DNA of 64,000 nt from Phycicoccus sp. CSK15P-2 (GTDB lineage: Bacteria > Actinomycetota > Actinomycetes > Actinomycetales > Dermatophilaceae), in NCBI RefSeq assembly GCF_016888005.1, contig NZ_JAFDVE010000016.1:18711-82710 (forward strand). The letters are read 5' to 3'. The first letter of the stretch is position 1. Every line of letters starts with the position of its first letter. A program made the translations under genes and the position numbers. A model generated the notes under the pieces. That model saw nothing but the letters and a program-made list of their open reading frames with translations, ran no database searches and was not told the DNA's origin. This document shows positions 35,120 to 44,620 of the stretch, in pieces.

Positions 35120-36499
35120 ATGAGCACAGAGCAGCAGGTCGACCTCGTCGTCCTCGGCCTCGGGCCGGGCGGAGAGGCGGTGGCCACCGAAGCGTCCCGG
35201 GCGGGCCTCGACGTCGTCGGCGTCGACGAGCGGCTCGTCGGCGGGGAGTGCCCGTACTTCGGATGCATCCCGAGCAAGATGGTCGTCCGTGCGGCGGGCG
35301 CCCTCGCCGAGGCCCGCCGGGTCGGCTCCCTCGCCGGAACGGCCGAGGTGAGCCCGGACTTCTCCGTGGTCGCGCGACGGATCCGGGACGAGGCGACGTC
35401 CGACTGGGACGACACGGCCGCCGTCCGGCGCCTCGAGGAGGCCGGCGTCACGTTCGTCCGCGGACACGGGCGACTCGCCGGTGCCGGTGTCGTCGAGGTC
35501 GGGGACCGTCGCTTCGTCGCCTCCGTGGGGGTCGTCCTCAACACCGGGACCGCTCCGGCCGCACCACCCGTCGACGGTCTGGCCGACACGCCCTACTGGA
35601 CCAACCGCGAGGTGCTGCGGGCCACCGAGGCCCCGGCGACGCTCGTCGTGATGGGTGCCGGCGCGATCGGCGCCGAGCTCGCCCAGGCCTTCGCCCGCTT
35701 CGGGACCCGGGTCACGCTCGTCGAGGCGGCGGAGCACGTGCTGTCCGTCGAGGAGCCCGAGGCCTCCGCCGTCGTCGAGCAGGCCTTCGCCGCCGACGGC
35801 GTCCAGGTGCTCACCGGCACGCGCGTGGGGTCCGTCTCGCACGCCGACGGCCGGTTCACCGTCTCGGTGACCGACGCCGGGGGCACCGCCATGGACCTCG
35901 CCGCCGACCGCCTGCTCGTGGCGGCCGGTCGCCGGCCGAACCTCTCGGACATCGGCCTCGAGACCGTCGGGCTCGACCCGTCCGCGCGTTCGGTCGAGAC
36001 GGACGAGCGGATGCGCGCCGGCGAGCGGCTGTGGGCCGTCGGCGACATCACCGCGAAGGGGCCGTTCACCCACCTGTCGATGTACCAGGCGGCGGTCGCC
36101 GTCCGGGACCTCACCGGGGGCGACGGCCCCTGGGCCAGCTACCACGCGGTCCCCCGCGTGACCTTCACCGACCCCGAGGTCGGTGCGGTCGGGCTGACCG
36201 AGCGTCAGGCACGCGAGGCCGGACTCGACGTCCGGACCGGGAGCGCGCCCCTCGAGGAGAGCACCCGCGGATGGCTGCACGGGCCCGGTGGTGAGGGGGT
36301 CGTCAAGGTCGTCGAGGACCGCGCCGCCGGACACCTCGTCGGCGCGACGGCCGTGGGGCCGGCCGGTGGCGAGGTCCTCTCGATGCTCGCGACGGCCGTC
36401 CACGCACGCGTCCCCACCGCGGTCCTGCGCGAGCAGGTGCTCGCGTTCCCCACCTTCCACCGCGCGGTCTCGACCGCGCTGGGCGCCCTCGACGGCTGA
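35120..36499 (+). CDS. FAD-dependent pyridine nucleotide-disulfide oxidoreductase
   Basis: 459 residues of the Lpd/MerA/GorA fold: FAD motif LVVLGLGPGGEAVATEA, redox-active Cys44/Cys49 (GGECPYFGCIPSK), NAD(P) motif VVMGAGAIGAELAQAF, second FAD motif LWAVGDITA, and a dimerisation domain. The C-terminal His-Glu dyad of Lpd is not evident: the region reads AFPTFHRAVS. This resembles mycobacterial Lpd-like quinone reductases more than a true lipoamide dehydrogenase. The substrate is unknown. The PCMT-like gene starts 4 bases downstream. Confidence 0.88.
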   Translation: MSTEQQVDLVVLGLGPGGEAVATEASRAGLDVVGVDERLVGGECPYFGCIPSKMVVRAAGALAEARRVGSLAGTAEVSPDFSVVARRIRDEATSDWDDTAAVRRLEEAGVTFVRGHGRLAGAGVVEVGDRRFVASVGVVLNTGTAPAAPPVDGLADTPYWTNREVLRATEAPATLVVMGAGAIGAELAQAFARFGTRVTLVEAAEHVLSVEEPEASAVVEQAFAADGVQVLTGTRVGSVSHADGRFTVSVTDAGGTAMDLAADRLLVAAGRRPNLSDIGLETVGLDPSARSVETDERMRAGERLWAVGDITAKGPFTHLSMYQAAVAVRDLTGGDGPWASYHAVPRVTFTDPEVGAVGLTERQAREAGLDVRTGSAPLEESTRGWLHGPGGEGVVKVVEDRAAGHLVGATAVGPAGGEVLSMLATAVHARVPTAVLREQVLAFPTFHRAVSTALGALDG

Positions 36500-36503
36500 T
36501 CCG

Positions 36504-37094
36504 GTGCCCGGCCCCGACGCCCTCGACATCGCGTTCGCGGCGCACCCCCGTGAGCACTTCCTGCCCCGCGCGGTCGTGGCCGAGGCCGGCACCGACGGCC
36601 CGTTGTCGATCGGGTACGGACAGACGAACAGCCAGCCCCGGACGGTCCGTGCGATGCTCGAGCTCCTCGACGTCCGGCCCGGCCACCGCGTCCTCGACGT
36701 CGGGGCGGGCTCGGGCTGGACCACCGCTCTGCTCGCCGAGCTCACCGGCTCCGGGGGCGTCGTCATCGGGGTCGAGCGCGTCCCCCAGCTCGTCGAGCGG
36801 GCCGCCGCGGCCGTCGGCGGTGCACTGCTCGGTTGGGCGTCGGTCCGGTCCGCGCAGCCCGGAAGGCTCGGCGCGCCGGACGACGGGCCCTTCAACCGCA
36901 TCCTCGTCTCGGCGATGGCCGAGACGCTGCCGACCGAGCTCGTGGCGCAGCTGACCCCGGGCGGCGTGCTCGTCGTCCCGGTGGCAGGCCGGATGCTGCG
37001 CGTCGTGCGAGGCGAGCAGCCGGACGACGACCCGGCGGCGCCCTCAGTGACCGAGCACGGGACCTACCGGTTCGTCCCGCTGGTGAGCGACTGA
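36504..37094 (+). CDS. Protein-L-isoaspartate methyltransferase-like protein
   Basis: 196-residue SAM-dependent methyltransferase of the PCMT family: LSIGYGQTNSQPRTVRAML followed by motif I VLDVGAGSGWTTALLAEL and FNRILVSAMAETLPTEL. Motif I usually reads EIGTGSGYQ; the change to DVGAGSGWT leaves the SAM loop intact. It probably repairs damaged Asp/Asn or is a divergent relative. GTG 36504, 4 bases after the oxidoreductase stop. Confidence 0.82.
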   Translation: MPGPDALDIAFAAHPREHFLPRAVVAEAGTDGPLSIGYGQTNSQPRTVRAMLELLDVRPGHRVLDVGAGSGWTTALLAELTGSGGVVIGVERVPQLVERAAAAVGGALLGWASVRSAQPGRLGAPDDGPFNRILVSAMAETLPTELVAQLTPGGVLVVPVAGRMLRVVRGEQPDDDPAAPSVTEHGTYRFVPLVSD

Positions 37095-37132
37095 CCTCCG
37101 CCGGGACCGCGGTTCCGGGACCACGTGGCCGG

Positions 37133-38467
37133 TCAGGCCATGACTCCCGGCGCGTCGACCTTCCATCCGGAGAACACCGAGGACGCCTCCGCGGCGGACA
37201 GGCCCATCCGCTTCATGACGACCTCGCCGAGGACGTTGCGGAAGTCGTTGGCTCCCGGCAGGTCGCCGCTCGCCAGAGCGTCCGGAGCCAGCCCGCCCCA
37301 CCGCCCGTGCACTCCCCCGCGCACCCCACCGCCGAGGAGGAGAGCGAGGCTCCCGTGCCCGTGGTCGGTGCCGCCGCTGGCGTTCTGCTGGACGCGCCGG
37401 CCGAACTCCGTCATGAGTACGACGGTCGTCGTCGAGGCCTTGTCCCCGAGGGCGTCGAAGAAGGCCGCGAGCCCACCACCGAGCCCGGTCAGCGCGTTCT
37501 TCATGTCCCCGGACTCCACCGTGCCCTGCTGGGTGTGCATGTCCCAGCCGCCGACGTCGACCGTCGCGACCCGCACCGCCGCACCGCCCACGACGAGCGA
37601 GGCGAGCATCTGCAGGTCCCGGCCGAACGGGTTGTCCGGGAACGATCCGGAGACGGTCGTCGACTCCTTGATCGACGCCAGCTGCGCACCGGCGTCGAGC
37701 GCCACCTGCGCCTGGGTCGCGAACGGGTGGTCGACCCCGGTGTAGAGGCGGCCCAGCGCGGTCCGCGTCCGCTCGGCCATGCCCTTGTCGGTCTTGACCG
37801 TCAACGCGTCGAGCGAGCGCGCGACCAGGGCGCCCTCGGTGCCGAGCAACGAGCGGGTGAGGTTGTTCGTCACCGACATGCCCCGGAAGGTCGTGCCCGG
37901 ACCGGACTGCTCGAGGGCGCGGTCGAGCCAGCCCCGCTGGTCGGCGGACGTCGAGCCCCCGCGCTCCAGGCACTCCTGGGCCTGGAAGTGGCTGCGCGAC
38001 AGGTCCGGGGTCGAGACGTCGTGCACCGCGCCCACGCGACCGGCGTCGACGAGCGGGCGCAGCGCCCCGAGGGCCGGGTGCAGCCCGAAGCGGTCGTCGA
38101 GGCGGATCAGGCCGGAGCGTACGGCGATGCCCGGCCGGGCGGACGCGAGGTGCGGGTCGGACGCCGGGACCAGCACCGAGAGGCCGTCCATGGCTCCCCG
38201 GAGGAACACGACGACGAGGGTGCCCGTGGCCTCCGCCGCGTACGACACGCGCGTCGTGACGAGCTGCTGCGCGAAGCTCGCCACCCCGACCCCGAGACCC
38301 CCGGCGAGCAGCCGGCGCCGGCTGAAGCCGCGTGACCAGGCGTCCTTCCGGGCGAACTCGTCGGCGTCGGCGACGTCCGCGAGGGCACGGACCGCGGCGT
38401 CGGGCGCGGTGGGCCCGAGGCGGCGCCAGTCGGGGCACTCGGGGTGGATCCAGCTCGGGGTGTTCAC
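37133..38467 (-). CDS. DUF1501 (sulfatase-like) Tat-exported protein
   Basis: 444 residues. A Tat-type signal (FSRRRLLAGGLGVGVASFA) lies unusually far in, near residue 50. The mature part has the DUF1501 features GTLVVVFLRGAMDGLSVLVP, DVGGWDMHTQQG, TEFGRRVQQNASGGTDHGHGS. The fold is alkaline-phosphatase/sulfatase-like; activity is unknown. GTG 38467 is preceded by AGGAGG. It is 49 bases downstream of the DUF1800 gene, its usual partner. Confidence 0.87.
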   Translation of the reverse strand: MNTPSWIHPECPDWRRLGPTAPDAAVRALADVADADEFARKDAWSRGFSRRRLLAGGLGVGVASFAQQLVTTRVSYAAEATGTLVVVFLRGAMDGLSVLVPASDPHLASARPGIAVRSGLIRLDDRFGLHPALGALRPLVDAGRVGAVHDVSTPDLSRSHFQAQECLERGGSTSADQRGWLDRALEQSGPGTTFRGMSVTNNLTRSLLGTEGALVARSLDALTVKTDKGMAERTRTALGRLYTGVDHPFATQAQVALDAGAQLASIKESTTVSGSFPDNPFGRDLQMLASLVVGGAAVRVATVDVGGWDMHTQQGTVESGDMKNALTGLGGGLAAFFDALGDKASTTTVVLMTEFGRRVQQNASGGTDHGHGSLALLLGGGVRGGVHGRWGGLAPDALASGDLPGANDFRNVLGEVVMKRMGLSAAEASSVFSGWKVDAPGVMA

Positions 38468-38516
38468 GGACGGCCTCCTGGGGCGACGGGCACCGCGGCG
38501 GGCGGCGCGCACCGTG

Positions 38517-40379
38517 TCAGCGGATGAGGTAGGACGGGGAGTCGAAGACGAGACGCGCGAGCTCGGGCGCCGTCGTGCCGCGGGGGTCCTCGGCCGGGGC
38601 GTCGGCCGCGGCGTCGAGGTAGGCGAGGAGACCCGCCGTGGTACTCGCGGTGGGTGCCCGCCCGGTGAGCAGCGTGGTCACCGCTGCCACCCACTCGGCG
38701 TTCGTGGCACCGTCCGCCGGGGCGAGGTCCGCCGCGAGCGCCTTCCGGGGAGCCATGCCGTCGACCCAGCCGCGCACGAGCCGGCGGTGCAGGTTCCAGC
38801 GGGCCACCATCGAGCTGGCCGACGCCCAGGCCGCCGCGACGTCGGGGTAGCCGTTGGGGGCGGGCCAGGCGAGCGGGGCGTGCCCGAGGTCACGCATCTG
38901 CCAGTACATGTCGCGCACCGCGCCGGCCGTGACCGTGCGGCCGTCGACGCCCAGCGCGCGGACGACACCGGCGAGGTCCTCGACCGGTCTGCGCCCCTTG
39001 GTCCCCGTCGACGACCAGAACTCCTCGTCCCCGAAGAGCGTCTCGAGCACGGGCAGGATCTGGGTGCCGGCGTCGAGGTAGGACTGCGACAGGACGTCGA
39101 GGAGGCGGTCGGAGGGGGTGTCGGAGACGAAGCGGACGGCCAGCCGCCGCGCGACCGTCCGTGCCGTGGCGGGGTGTCGGGCCAGGTAGGTGAGGAGGTC
39201 GTCGCCGACCGCCAGGCCGCCACCGGCGGAGCTGTTGGCCGAGGACCAGCCGAGCACCGACACCGCACCGGTGGCGTGGTGCTCGGGCTCGTACACGAAC
39301 TCGTGCTGGCCGGTGATCCGGCGCCCCGACATCACCCGGGCGCAGTCGACGACGTCGGACTCGGAGTAGCCGGACGCCACGCCGAGCGTGTGCAGCTCCA
39401 GGAGCTCTCGGCCGTAGTTCTCGTTGACGTGCGCCTTCGTGGACGAACGGTTGTCGAGGTAGACGAGCATCGCCGGGTGCCGGGCCGAGGCGAGCAGCAT
39501 GTCGGTGAACGAGCCGAACGCGTGCCGGCGGATGACCCGCTCCTCGTAGTCCGGCCCGCTGGCCCACAGGCCGTCGCTCGGGATGGTGACCTGCAACAGG
39601 TTGTGGAAGACGTCGACGACCGCCTCGTACACCTCGCGCGCGCTGAACATCTGCCGGCCGAGCGAGGCGTACCCCGTCTGGTACATCGCGTCCCAGGAGA
39701 ACTCCTTCACCCGCGCACGCACCGTGGCGATCGGCGCCCCCGCGAGCGGGAAGAGCGAGGCGACGTGGTCGCCGGCGGGGTCATCGAGCGAGGGGTCGAG
39801 CTGCTCGGCGAGCCATCCGTCCAGCCCCGCCGCCTTGACGGCGGCGACCGCGGGCGCACCGGACGAGAGGCCGGCGCGCCGCACGACGTGGGCACGGGAG
39901 GCAGGGGTGTCGGCGACGGGGAGGGCCAGCCGGCCGGCCCTGCGCCTGCCGACCTCCGGCGCGTCGTCGCCGGGCACGGGGTCGGTCAGCGATGAGTAGC
40001 TGGCGTCGCGGTCCGGCGTCGTCGCGCCGTCCGCGGGAGTCCCCGCGCCGGGCCCTGCGGGTGGCGCCGAGGTCGTGGGGTCCGGCGAGGGCTGCGGCGC
40101 GGAGGTGGAGGTGCTGTCCGCGGTCGTGGACGGTGAGGGGGTCCCGCCCGGTGGACGACGGGCCGGGGCCGGCGCTCCCGCGGCAGTCTGGCGCTCCGGG
40201 CCGCCGAGCAGCCCATGGACGCCCACGGCGCCGGCACCGAGCAGCGCCGCGGCGCCCGCGCCGATGGTCGAGCGGCGCACGACGGACGTCGGCGCGCGGT
40301 GGCGCCCTCCGTCCCACTCCTCGAGGAACGCGGTGTCCTCACCGGTTCCGGGCATGGCGGACGAGTCGAGATCGGACAT
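38517..40379 (-). CDS. DUF1800 domain protein
   Basis: 620 residues. The N-terminus has Arg-Arg followed by a hydrophobic segment (about 36-60, probable Tat-like signal or anchor), then a Pro/Ser/Thr linker to about residue 140, then the DUF1800 domain (HVVRRAGLSSGAPAVAAVKA, ...FWHNL-like VFHNLLQV, NRSSTKAHVNENYGRELLELHTLG, YSESDVVDCARVMSGRRI). It is a conserved partner of DUF1501 proteins, of unknown function. Transcription probably continues into the DUF1501 gene. Confidence 0.88.
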   Translation of the reverse strand: MSDLDSSAMPGTGEDTAFLEEWDGGRHRAPTSVVRRSTIGAGAAALLGAGAVGVHGLLGGPERQTAAGAPAPARRPPGGTPSPSTTADSTSTSAPQPSPDPTTSAPPAGPGAGTPADGATTPDRDASYSSLTDPVPGDDAPEVGRRRAGRLALPVADTPASRAHVVRRAGLSSGAPAVAAVKAAGLDGWLAEQLDPSLDDPAGDHVASLFPLAGAPIATVRARVKEFSWDAMYQTGYASLGRQMFSAREVYEAVVDVFHNLLQVTIPSDGLWASGPDYEERVIRRHAFGSFTDMLLASARHPAMLVYLDNRSSTKAHVNENYGRELLELHTLGVASGYSESDVVDCARVMSGRRITGQHEFVYEPEHHATGAVSVLGWSSANSSAGGGLAVGDDLLTYLARHPATARTVARRLAVRFVSDTPSDRLLDVLSQSYLDAGTQILPVLETLFGDEEFWSSTGTKGRRPVEDLAGVVRALGVDGRTVTAGAVRDMYWQMRDLGHAPLAWPAPNGYPDVAAAWASASSMVARWNLHRRLVRGWVDGMAPRKALAADLAPADGATNAEWVAAVTTLLTGRAPTASTTAGLLAYLDAAADAPAEDPRGTTAPELARLVFDSPSYLIR

Positions 40380-40614
40380 GAGAACCCTGCTTCTGCGTGT
40401 CCAACGGAAAAATGAGCGACCGGCACGGGGACGGGTGCGAGAGCCTGCATCCGGGCCGGTATGGGGGACAAAAATACTGAAACCCGGCGAGCGCGCAAGA
40501 CCCTGGACCCGTGTTTCTCACACAGGCGGCGAGTTCGTGCGTCTCCGCACCGCGCTGCGGGCGCCCCCGAAGGGCCGCGCGTCGGGCGACGTCGGCAGGG
40601 GGCGACCTCGCGGG

Positions 40615-42483
40615 TCAGCCGTCGTAGTGGGCGTCCAGGAGAGGCTTGTACTTGTCGGCGACGACCCGGCGCTTGAGCTTCAGGCTGGGAGTCAGCTCGC
40701 CGCTCTCGACGGTGAGGTCGGACTCGAGGATGGTGAACCTTTTGACCGTCTCCCACCGGTTGAGCCCCGCGTTGAGCTCGTCGACGTAGCCCTGGACCAT
40801 CTCTCGGCACGCGTCCGAGGTGACGACCTCGGTGTATGAGCGGCCCTCCATCCCGTGCTGCGCCGCCCATCCGGCGATGGCGTCGGGGTCGAGCGTCACG
40901 AGGGCCGAGACGAAGTTCCGGTCGGCGCCGTGGACGACGAGCTGGCTCGCGTAGGGGCACAGCCCCTTGAAGGTCGACTCGATGACCGAGGGTGCGACGT
41001 ACTTGCCGCCGCTCGTCTTGAAGAGGTCCTTCTTGCGGTCGGTGATCCGCAGGAAGCCCCGGTCGTCGAGCTCGCCGATGTCCCCGGTGTGCAGCCAACC
41101 CTCGGCGTCGATCGTCTCGGACGTGGCCGCGGGGTCGTTGTGGTAGCCCTCCATGTTGCCCGGGCCACGCATGAGCACCTCGCCGTCCTCGGCGATCTGC
41201 ACCTCGATGCCCGGCAGCGGCCACCCGACCGTGCCGTAGCGGTAGGCCTTGACCCGGTTCACGAACGACGCCGCGCTGGTCTCGGTCAGTCCGTAGCCCT
41301 CGGCGACGAGCATCCCCATGCCGTCGAACCAGCGGGCGACGTCCTGGTTGAGGGCCGCGGAGCCGGAGATGAAGAACCGGACGTTGCCACCGAAGCGCTC
41401 GCGGATCTTCGTCGCGACGAGCTTGTCGAGGACCGCGTGCTTGCGCGCCAGCAGCCCGGACGGCGACTTCCCCTGCTCGCGCAGGATGCTGACCTGCCGC
41501 CCGGTCTCGCTCGCGGCCGCGAACAGCTTGGCCTTCAGACCGCCCTCCGCCTCCATCATCATGTGGATCCGGGCGTGGGCCTTCTCGAAGATCCGCGGGG
41601 CCGCGCCCATGAAGGTGGGCTTCACGACGGCGAGGTTCTCGACGATCTTGTCGATCCGCCCGTCGATGGCGGTCGGGAAGCCGATCTGGAGCGGCAGGGT
41701 GAGGAGGTTCTTGCCGAAGACGTGCGCGAGCGGGAGCCAGAGGTACTGCAGGTCGTCCTCGGAGAGGATGCTGATGGCCTCGACGGCGGCACCTTCGTAC
41801 GTCCAGGCGCTGTGCCGCAGCCGCACGCCCTTGGGCCGGCCCGTGGTGCCCGACGTGTAGATGATCGTCGCGAGCCGGTCGGGGGTGATGGCCTCGATCC
41901 GGGAGTCGATGACCTCGGGTTCCTCGGCGATCCGGGCCCGCCCCAGCTCGCGCAGGGCCTCGAACGTCGTCGTCCAGTCGTCGTCGGCCTCCCCCTCGAG
42001 GAGCACGACGTGCTGGACCCCGGGGATGCGGGACCGGATCGAGCGCAGCTTCTCGAGCTGCTCGGCGTTCTCGGCGAAGACGACCTTCGTCCCGGAGTCG
42101 TCGAGGATGAACGCGACGTCGTCGGCGATGGTCGTCGGGTAGATCGTCGTCGTCGCCGCGCCGGCCACCATCGTCGCGAGATCGGCCAGGGCCCACTCGT
42201 AGCGGGTGGACGAGGCGATCGCGACCCGGTCCTCGGCCTCGACCCCCAGGGCGACGAGCCCCGCGCCGAGCTCTCGGACCACGACATCGGCCTCGTTCCA
42301 GGACACCGTGACCCAGTCGTCCCCCGCAGCCGTGGTGACGGCGTGGAGGAAGGCGGGGCGGTCACCCGAGGCGGCGACGCGGTCGCGGAAGAGGTGCGCG
42401 ACGCTCCGGGCCCGGTTCTCGAGGACCGCGTGGTCGACAGGCTCGTCGGCGGGAGAGTGGATCTGCGGGCTCACGGGCTGCAT
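40615..42483 (-). CDS. Long-chain fatty acyl-CoA ligase (FadD15-like)
   Basis: AMP-forming acyl-CoA synthetase of 622 residues. P-loop IIYTSGTTGRPKGVRLRH, A5-type motif AEGYGLTETSAAS, GWLHTGDIGELDDRGFLRITDRKKDLFKTSGGKYVAP with the adenylation Lys in the C-terminal part (SLKLKRRVVADKY). Activates fatty acids for degradation or lipid synthesis. ATG 42483 matches the family start; the frame stays open to 42576. An A/T-rich patch near 40470-40485 lies between it and the DUF1800 gene. Confidence 0.92.
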   Translation of the reverse strand: MQPVSPQIHSPADEPVDHAVLENRARSVAHLFRDRVAASGDRPAFLHAVTTAAGDDWVTVSWNEADVVVRELGAGLVALGVEAEDRVAIASSTRYEWALADLATMVAGAATTTIYPTTIADDVAFILDDSGTKVVFAENAEQLEKLRSIRSRIPGVQHVVLLEGEADDDWTTTFEALRELGRARIAEEPEVIDSRIEAITPDRLATIIYTSGTTGRPKGVRLRHSAWTYEGAAVEAISILSEDDLQYLWLPLAHVFGKNLLTLPLQIGFPTAIDGRIDKIVENLAVVKPTFMGAAPRIFEKAHARIHMMMEAEGGLKAKLFAAASETGRQVSILREQGKSPSGLLARKHAVLDKLVATKIRERFGGNVRFFISGSAALNQDVARWFDGMGMLVAEGYGLTETSAASFVNRVKAYRYGTVGWPLPGIEVQIAEDGEVLMRGPGNMEGYHNDPAATSETIDAEGWLHTGDIGELDDRGFLRITDRKKDLFKTSGGKYVAPSVIESTFKGLCPYASQLVVHGADRNFVSALVTLDPDAIAGWAAQHGMEGRSYTEVVTSDACREMVQGYVDELNAGLNRWETVKRFTILESDLTVESGELTPSLKLKRRVVADKYKPLLDAHYDG

Positions 42484-42705
42484 GGGACGGTGTCCTCGGC
42501 GTCGGTGTCGGGGTCGCAGGAATCCTGGCATATCGCCTGCTCGCAGGGAACCGATTCGCCTCCGGCGAGTCGACATCGTGACCCTCGGGGACCTCTCGCC
42601 CGCGTACGCATGGCGTGCAGCCGCCCACGACGAGCCGGGAGGAGGTCCTGGTCCGGTCCCGTGCCGCGGCGGCTGACGACCCGTCGTCCTGCCGTGCGAG
42701 CCCGC

Positions 42706-43677
42706 TCAGGCGGGCACGATCTTCGCGAGCAGCTCGCGGCACCGCTCGACGTCCCCGGCCATCGCGGCCGTGAGCTCCTCGACGCTGTCGAAGCGCAGCG
42801 TCGGACGGATGTGCTCGACGAACTCGACCATGACGGTCTCGTCGTAGAGGTCGAGGTCGTCCCGGTCCAGGACGTAGGCCTCCACGGTGCGGCGGTCCTC
42901 GGTGTCGAACGTCGGGTTCGTCCCGACGCTCAGGGCGGCCGGCAGCGTCCGGTCCGGCTCGCCGTCCTCGCGGTCGAGGCGGGTCAGCCAGCCGGCGTAG
43001 ACACCCTCGGCCGGGACGAGCCCGAGGCTGTCCGGGCCGAGGTTGGCCGTGGGGTAGCCGAGGCCGCGACCGCGGTGGTTGCCGTGGACGACCCCGCCGA
43101 CGACCCGGTGCGGGCGGCCGAGGATGCGGGCCGCCTCGGCCACGTCGCCGTCGCGCAGCTCACGGCGGATGACGGTGGACGAGTACCGCTCCCCCTCACC
43201 GACGTCGTCGAGCGCGATGACCTCGAACCCGAGCCGTTCGCCGAGGTCGGCGAGGGTCGACACGTCTCCCGAGTTGCGGTAGCCGAACCGGGTGTCCATC
43301 CCGACGACGACGCACCGGGCGTCGAGGCCGCGGACGAACACCTCGCGGACGAAGTCCTCGGGGCTCTGCTGGGCGAACTCGGCCGTGAAGTCGATGACGA
43401 GCAGGCCGTCGACCCCCGTCTCGGCGATGAGCTCGTCCCGGACCCGGGACGGTGCGATGAGCTCCGGGGCGCTCTCGGGGTGGAGCACCGCGACGGGGTG
43501 GGGGTCGAAGGTGACGGCGACCGACGGCAGGCCCATCCGTGCACCGGCCTCGACGAGGGCGCCGAGGACGGCCTTGTGGCCACGGTGGACACCGTCGAAG
43601 TTGCCGAGGGAGAGGACGCACGGGCGCAGGGCCTCGGGCGTGCGGGTGTGGTCGGACCATCGATGCACGAGGGACAC
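42706..43677 (-). CDS. ribF: Bifunctional riboflavin kinase/FAD synthetase
   Basis: 323 residues: N-terminal FMN adenylyltransferase domain (VLSLGNFDGVHRGHKAVLG) and C-terminal flavokinase domain (VVHGNHRGRGLGYPTANLG). It makes FMN and FAD, relevant to the flavin enzymes at 59-62 kb. GTG 43677 is 1 base from the truB stop; a second GTG three codons on is possible. Confidence 0.95.
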   Translation of the reverse strand: MSLVHRWSDHTRTPEALRPCVLSLGNFDGVHRGHKAVLGALVEAGARMGLPSVAVTFDPHPVAVLHPESAPELIAPSRVRDELIAETGVDGLLVIDFTAEFAQQSPEDFVREVFVRGLDARCVVVGMDTRFGYRNSGDVSTLADLGERLGFEVIALDDVGEGERYSSTVIRRELRDGDVAEAARILGRPHRVVGGVVHGNHRGRGLGYPTANLGPDSLGLVPAEGVYAGWLTRLDREDGEPDRTLPAALSVGTNPTFDTEDRRTVEAYVLDRDDLDLYDETVMVEFVEHIRPTLRFDSVEELTAAMAGDVERCRELLAKIVPA

Positions 43678-43678
43678 T

Positions 43679-44620
43679 CTACGAACTCGCCGGGGCGAAG
43701 ACGACGAGGGAGCGCGCCTGGGCCCCGGACTCGTCGAGCAGCGCCACGAGCGTCCCGTCGGGGGCGAAGGCGGCGACCGGCTGTCCGTGGCCCGGGCGGG
43801 AGGACACGACCCGCTGCCCGAAGCCGACCGCCCGTGCCTCGTCGGCGGTGAGGGACCGGCCGAGGAACGAGGCGCGCGCGGCCTCGGCGAGCGCGACGAC
43901 CGGCATCGGCGCTCCCTGCCGCGCCTCGAGGTCGGCGAGCGGATGTGCGGTGTCCGGGCCGAAGCCCCCGACCCGGGTCCGGCGCAGCGCCGTGAGGTGT
44001 CCCGCGCTGCCGACCGCGGTCCCGAGGTCGCGCGCGAGGGCCCGCACGTAGGTACCGGACGAGACGGTGACCTCGACGTCGACGTCGAGGACCGGCGTCC
44101 CGTCCGCGTCGCCGGTCCGCAGGTCGCCCACCACGAAGCGCGACACGGTGACCGGACGGGCCGGGAGCTCGACGTCCTCCCCCGACCGCACCCGGTGGTA
44201 GGCCCGCTCCCCCTTGACCTTGATGGCGCTCACCGCGCTCGGGACCTGCTGGATGTCACCGGTGAGCGCGGCGACAGCGCGCTCGACGTCGGCGCGGTCC
44301 ACGCCGGACGCACCGGGCGCGGCGGTGACCTCGCCCTCCGCGTCGTCGGTCAGGGTCGCCTGCCCCAGACGGACGGTGGCGGTGTAGTCCTTGTCGCACC
44401 CGACGAGGTGGGTGAGCAGCCGGGTGGCCCTCCCAACGCCGAGGACGAGGACGCCCGTGGCCATCGGGTCCAGGGTCCCCGCGTGGCCGACCTTGCGGGT
44501 GGCGCACAGCCGCCGGGCGCGCGCGACGACGTCGTGGCTCGTCCAGCCCGTGGGCTTGTCGACGACGAGCAGCCCGTCGGGCGTGGGCGCCGCGGCCGGG
44601 CGCTCAGCGCTCCCCGGCAT
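43679..44620 (-). CDS. truB: tRNA pseudouridine(55) synthase
   Basis: 313 residues. DGLLVVDKPTGWTSHDVV and the catalytic Asp in GHAGTLDPMATGVLVLG are present, with a PUA-like C-terminus. ATG 44620 overlaps the end of rbfA by 17 bases; the frame continues upstream without family similarity. Confidence 0.95.
   Translation of the reverse strand: MPGSAERPAAAPTPDGLLVVDKPTGWTSHDVVARARRLCATRKVGHAGTLDPMATGVLVLGVGRATRLLTHLVGCDKDYTATVRLGQATLTDDAEGEVTAAPGASGVDRADVERAVAALTGDIQQVPSAVSAIKVKGERAYHRVRSGEDVELPARPVTVSRFVVGDLRTGDADGTPVLDVDVEVTVSSGTYVRALARDLGTAVGSAGHLTALRRTRVGGFGPDTAHPLADLEARQGAPMPVVALAEAARASFLGRSLTADEARAVGFGQRVVSSRPGHGQPVAAFAPDGTLVALLDESGAQARSLVVFAPASS

Noticed and set aside
34361..36901. 846-codon minus-strand frame ending in DinB
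   Set aside because: Only the last 196 codons resemble a protein family; the rest is antisense to two well-supported genes.
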